Origin: Anatilimnocola aggregata
GTDB lineage: Bacteria > Planctomycetota > Planctomycetia > Pirellulales > Pirellulaceae
Direction: 5' to 3'
DNA length: 64,000 nt
Assembly (NCBI RefSeq): GCF_007747655.1
Contig: NZ_CP036274.1
Coordinates: forward strand, 4,650,001 to 4,714,000
Positions 63,818-64,000 of this stretch are shown here, piece by piece. Position numbers and translations under genes: made by a program. Within the stretch, counting starts at the first letter, position 1. Each line of letters starts with the position of its first letter. Under the pieces are notes generated by a model. It searched no databases and was not told the origin of the DNA. It saw only the letters and a list, made by a program, of their open reading frames with translations.

Positions 63818-64000
63818 ATGCAGCTTTCTCCGTGTTATAACGTTGTCTCCTTGCTCGCCTTTCTCGCTGCGCTCAGCGGTTGTCAAGAAGCGGTAGCCCC
63901 GCTGTCTGCTGTCGATAGTCGACTGGCCTCGGATGTTACCAATGAGGCAGTTGTCCGTCCTTCGTCGCCACCCAACTCGCCCCATCAGTTCGTTGGCCGC
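63818..64000 (+). CDS. Lipoprotein (3' truncated by window)
   Basis: The ATG at 63818 is one base after the cytochrome stop, so translation may be coupled. The visible 61 residues give a lipoprotein signal (LAFLAALSGCQEAVA) and then a Ser/Pro-rich start of the mature protein. It is probably an outer- or inner-membrane lipoprotein of the cytochrome operon; function unknown. Confidence 0.65.
   Translation, partial: MQLSPCYNVVSLLAFLAALSGCQEAVAPLSAVDSRLASDVTNEAVVRPSSPPNSPHQFVGR

Overview
The window looks like chromosome of a planctomycete, probably of the Pirellulales. The evidence is protein signatures: an SHD1 domain, an N-terminal LEALEER-type surface-protein motif, an NPYESP small membrane protein, a GEVED repeat protein, a secreted sulfatase, a remnant of a twin-arginine PhoD-like phosphatase, and a Ser/Thr kinase with a sigma-region-2-like N-terminus. 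No rRNA and no CRISPR array are visible. One tRNA (Pro, anticodon CGG) is present.

Bases 1 to about 19,100 are an integrated phage or phage-satellite region. It holds a 5'-truncated primase/helicase with an iteron-like cluster behind it, a 1538-residue nuclease-STAND NTPase-HEAT-like protein resembling the Avs antiphage family, a ParB-like/DNA methyltransferase fusion, a HARE-HTH DNA-binding protein, terminase small and large subunits preceded by a 19-bp direct repeat, and a minus-strand cassette (NUMOD3/Myb-like protein, small protein, anchored SHD1-nuclease, HTH-trypsin-like protease). Small planctomycete proteins and broken genes follow. No integrase, portal, capsid or tail genes are seen, so the element is incomplete in this window or is a satellite.

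Bases 19,230 to 28,900 are an eleven-gene minus-strand operon for sulfide and persulfide handling, with gaps of about 10 to 95 bases. In transcription order: ArsR regulator, rhodanese-DUF2892-rhodanese, MBL persulfide dioxygenase-rhodanese-rhodanese, TauE/SafE, secreted DsrE-like protein, secreted hypothetical, type II sulfide:quinone oxidoreductase, two methyltransferases, CoA-disulfide-reductase-rhodanese, and a short TauE/SafE protein. A perfect 7-2-7 palindrome lies upstream of the regulator.

Bases 29,000 to 45,200 are accessory sequence: a transposase remnant, a sulfatase followed by a decayed phoD-like gene, a cluster of small-molecule and stress enzymes (alpha/beta hydrolase, tautomerase, SDR, Ohr, Old Yellow Enzyme), a 1769-residue surface protein, a nucleotide-kinase-like protein, a second transposase remnant, a DUF6881 protein and the tRNA. 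Three intergenic copies of a roughly 50-bp dispersed repeat occur here.

Bases 45,400 to 64,000 read as core chromosome with signalling and envelope genes: an FAD desaturase-like oxidoreductase, a lipoprotein, DUF3050, an FHA-GAF-adenylate cyclase, a DgkA-type kinase, a membrane protein, an exported amidohydrolase, a DUF1353 lipoprotein, a secreted-protein gene interrupted by an in-frame TAG, an outer-membrane barrel-like protein, and a sigma-like/Ser-Thr kinase/TPR protein divergent from a membrane cytochrome b-like protein, a ten-CxxCH cytochrome c and a lipoprotein that runs off the end. All calls come from reading the sequence; no database search was run.
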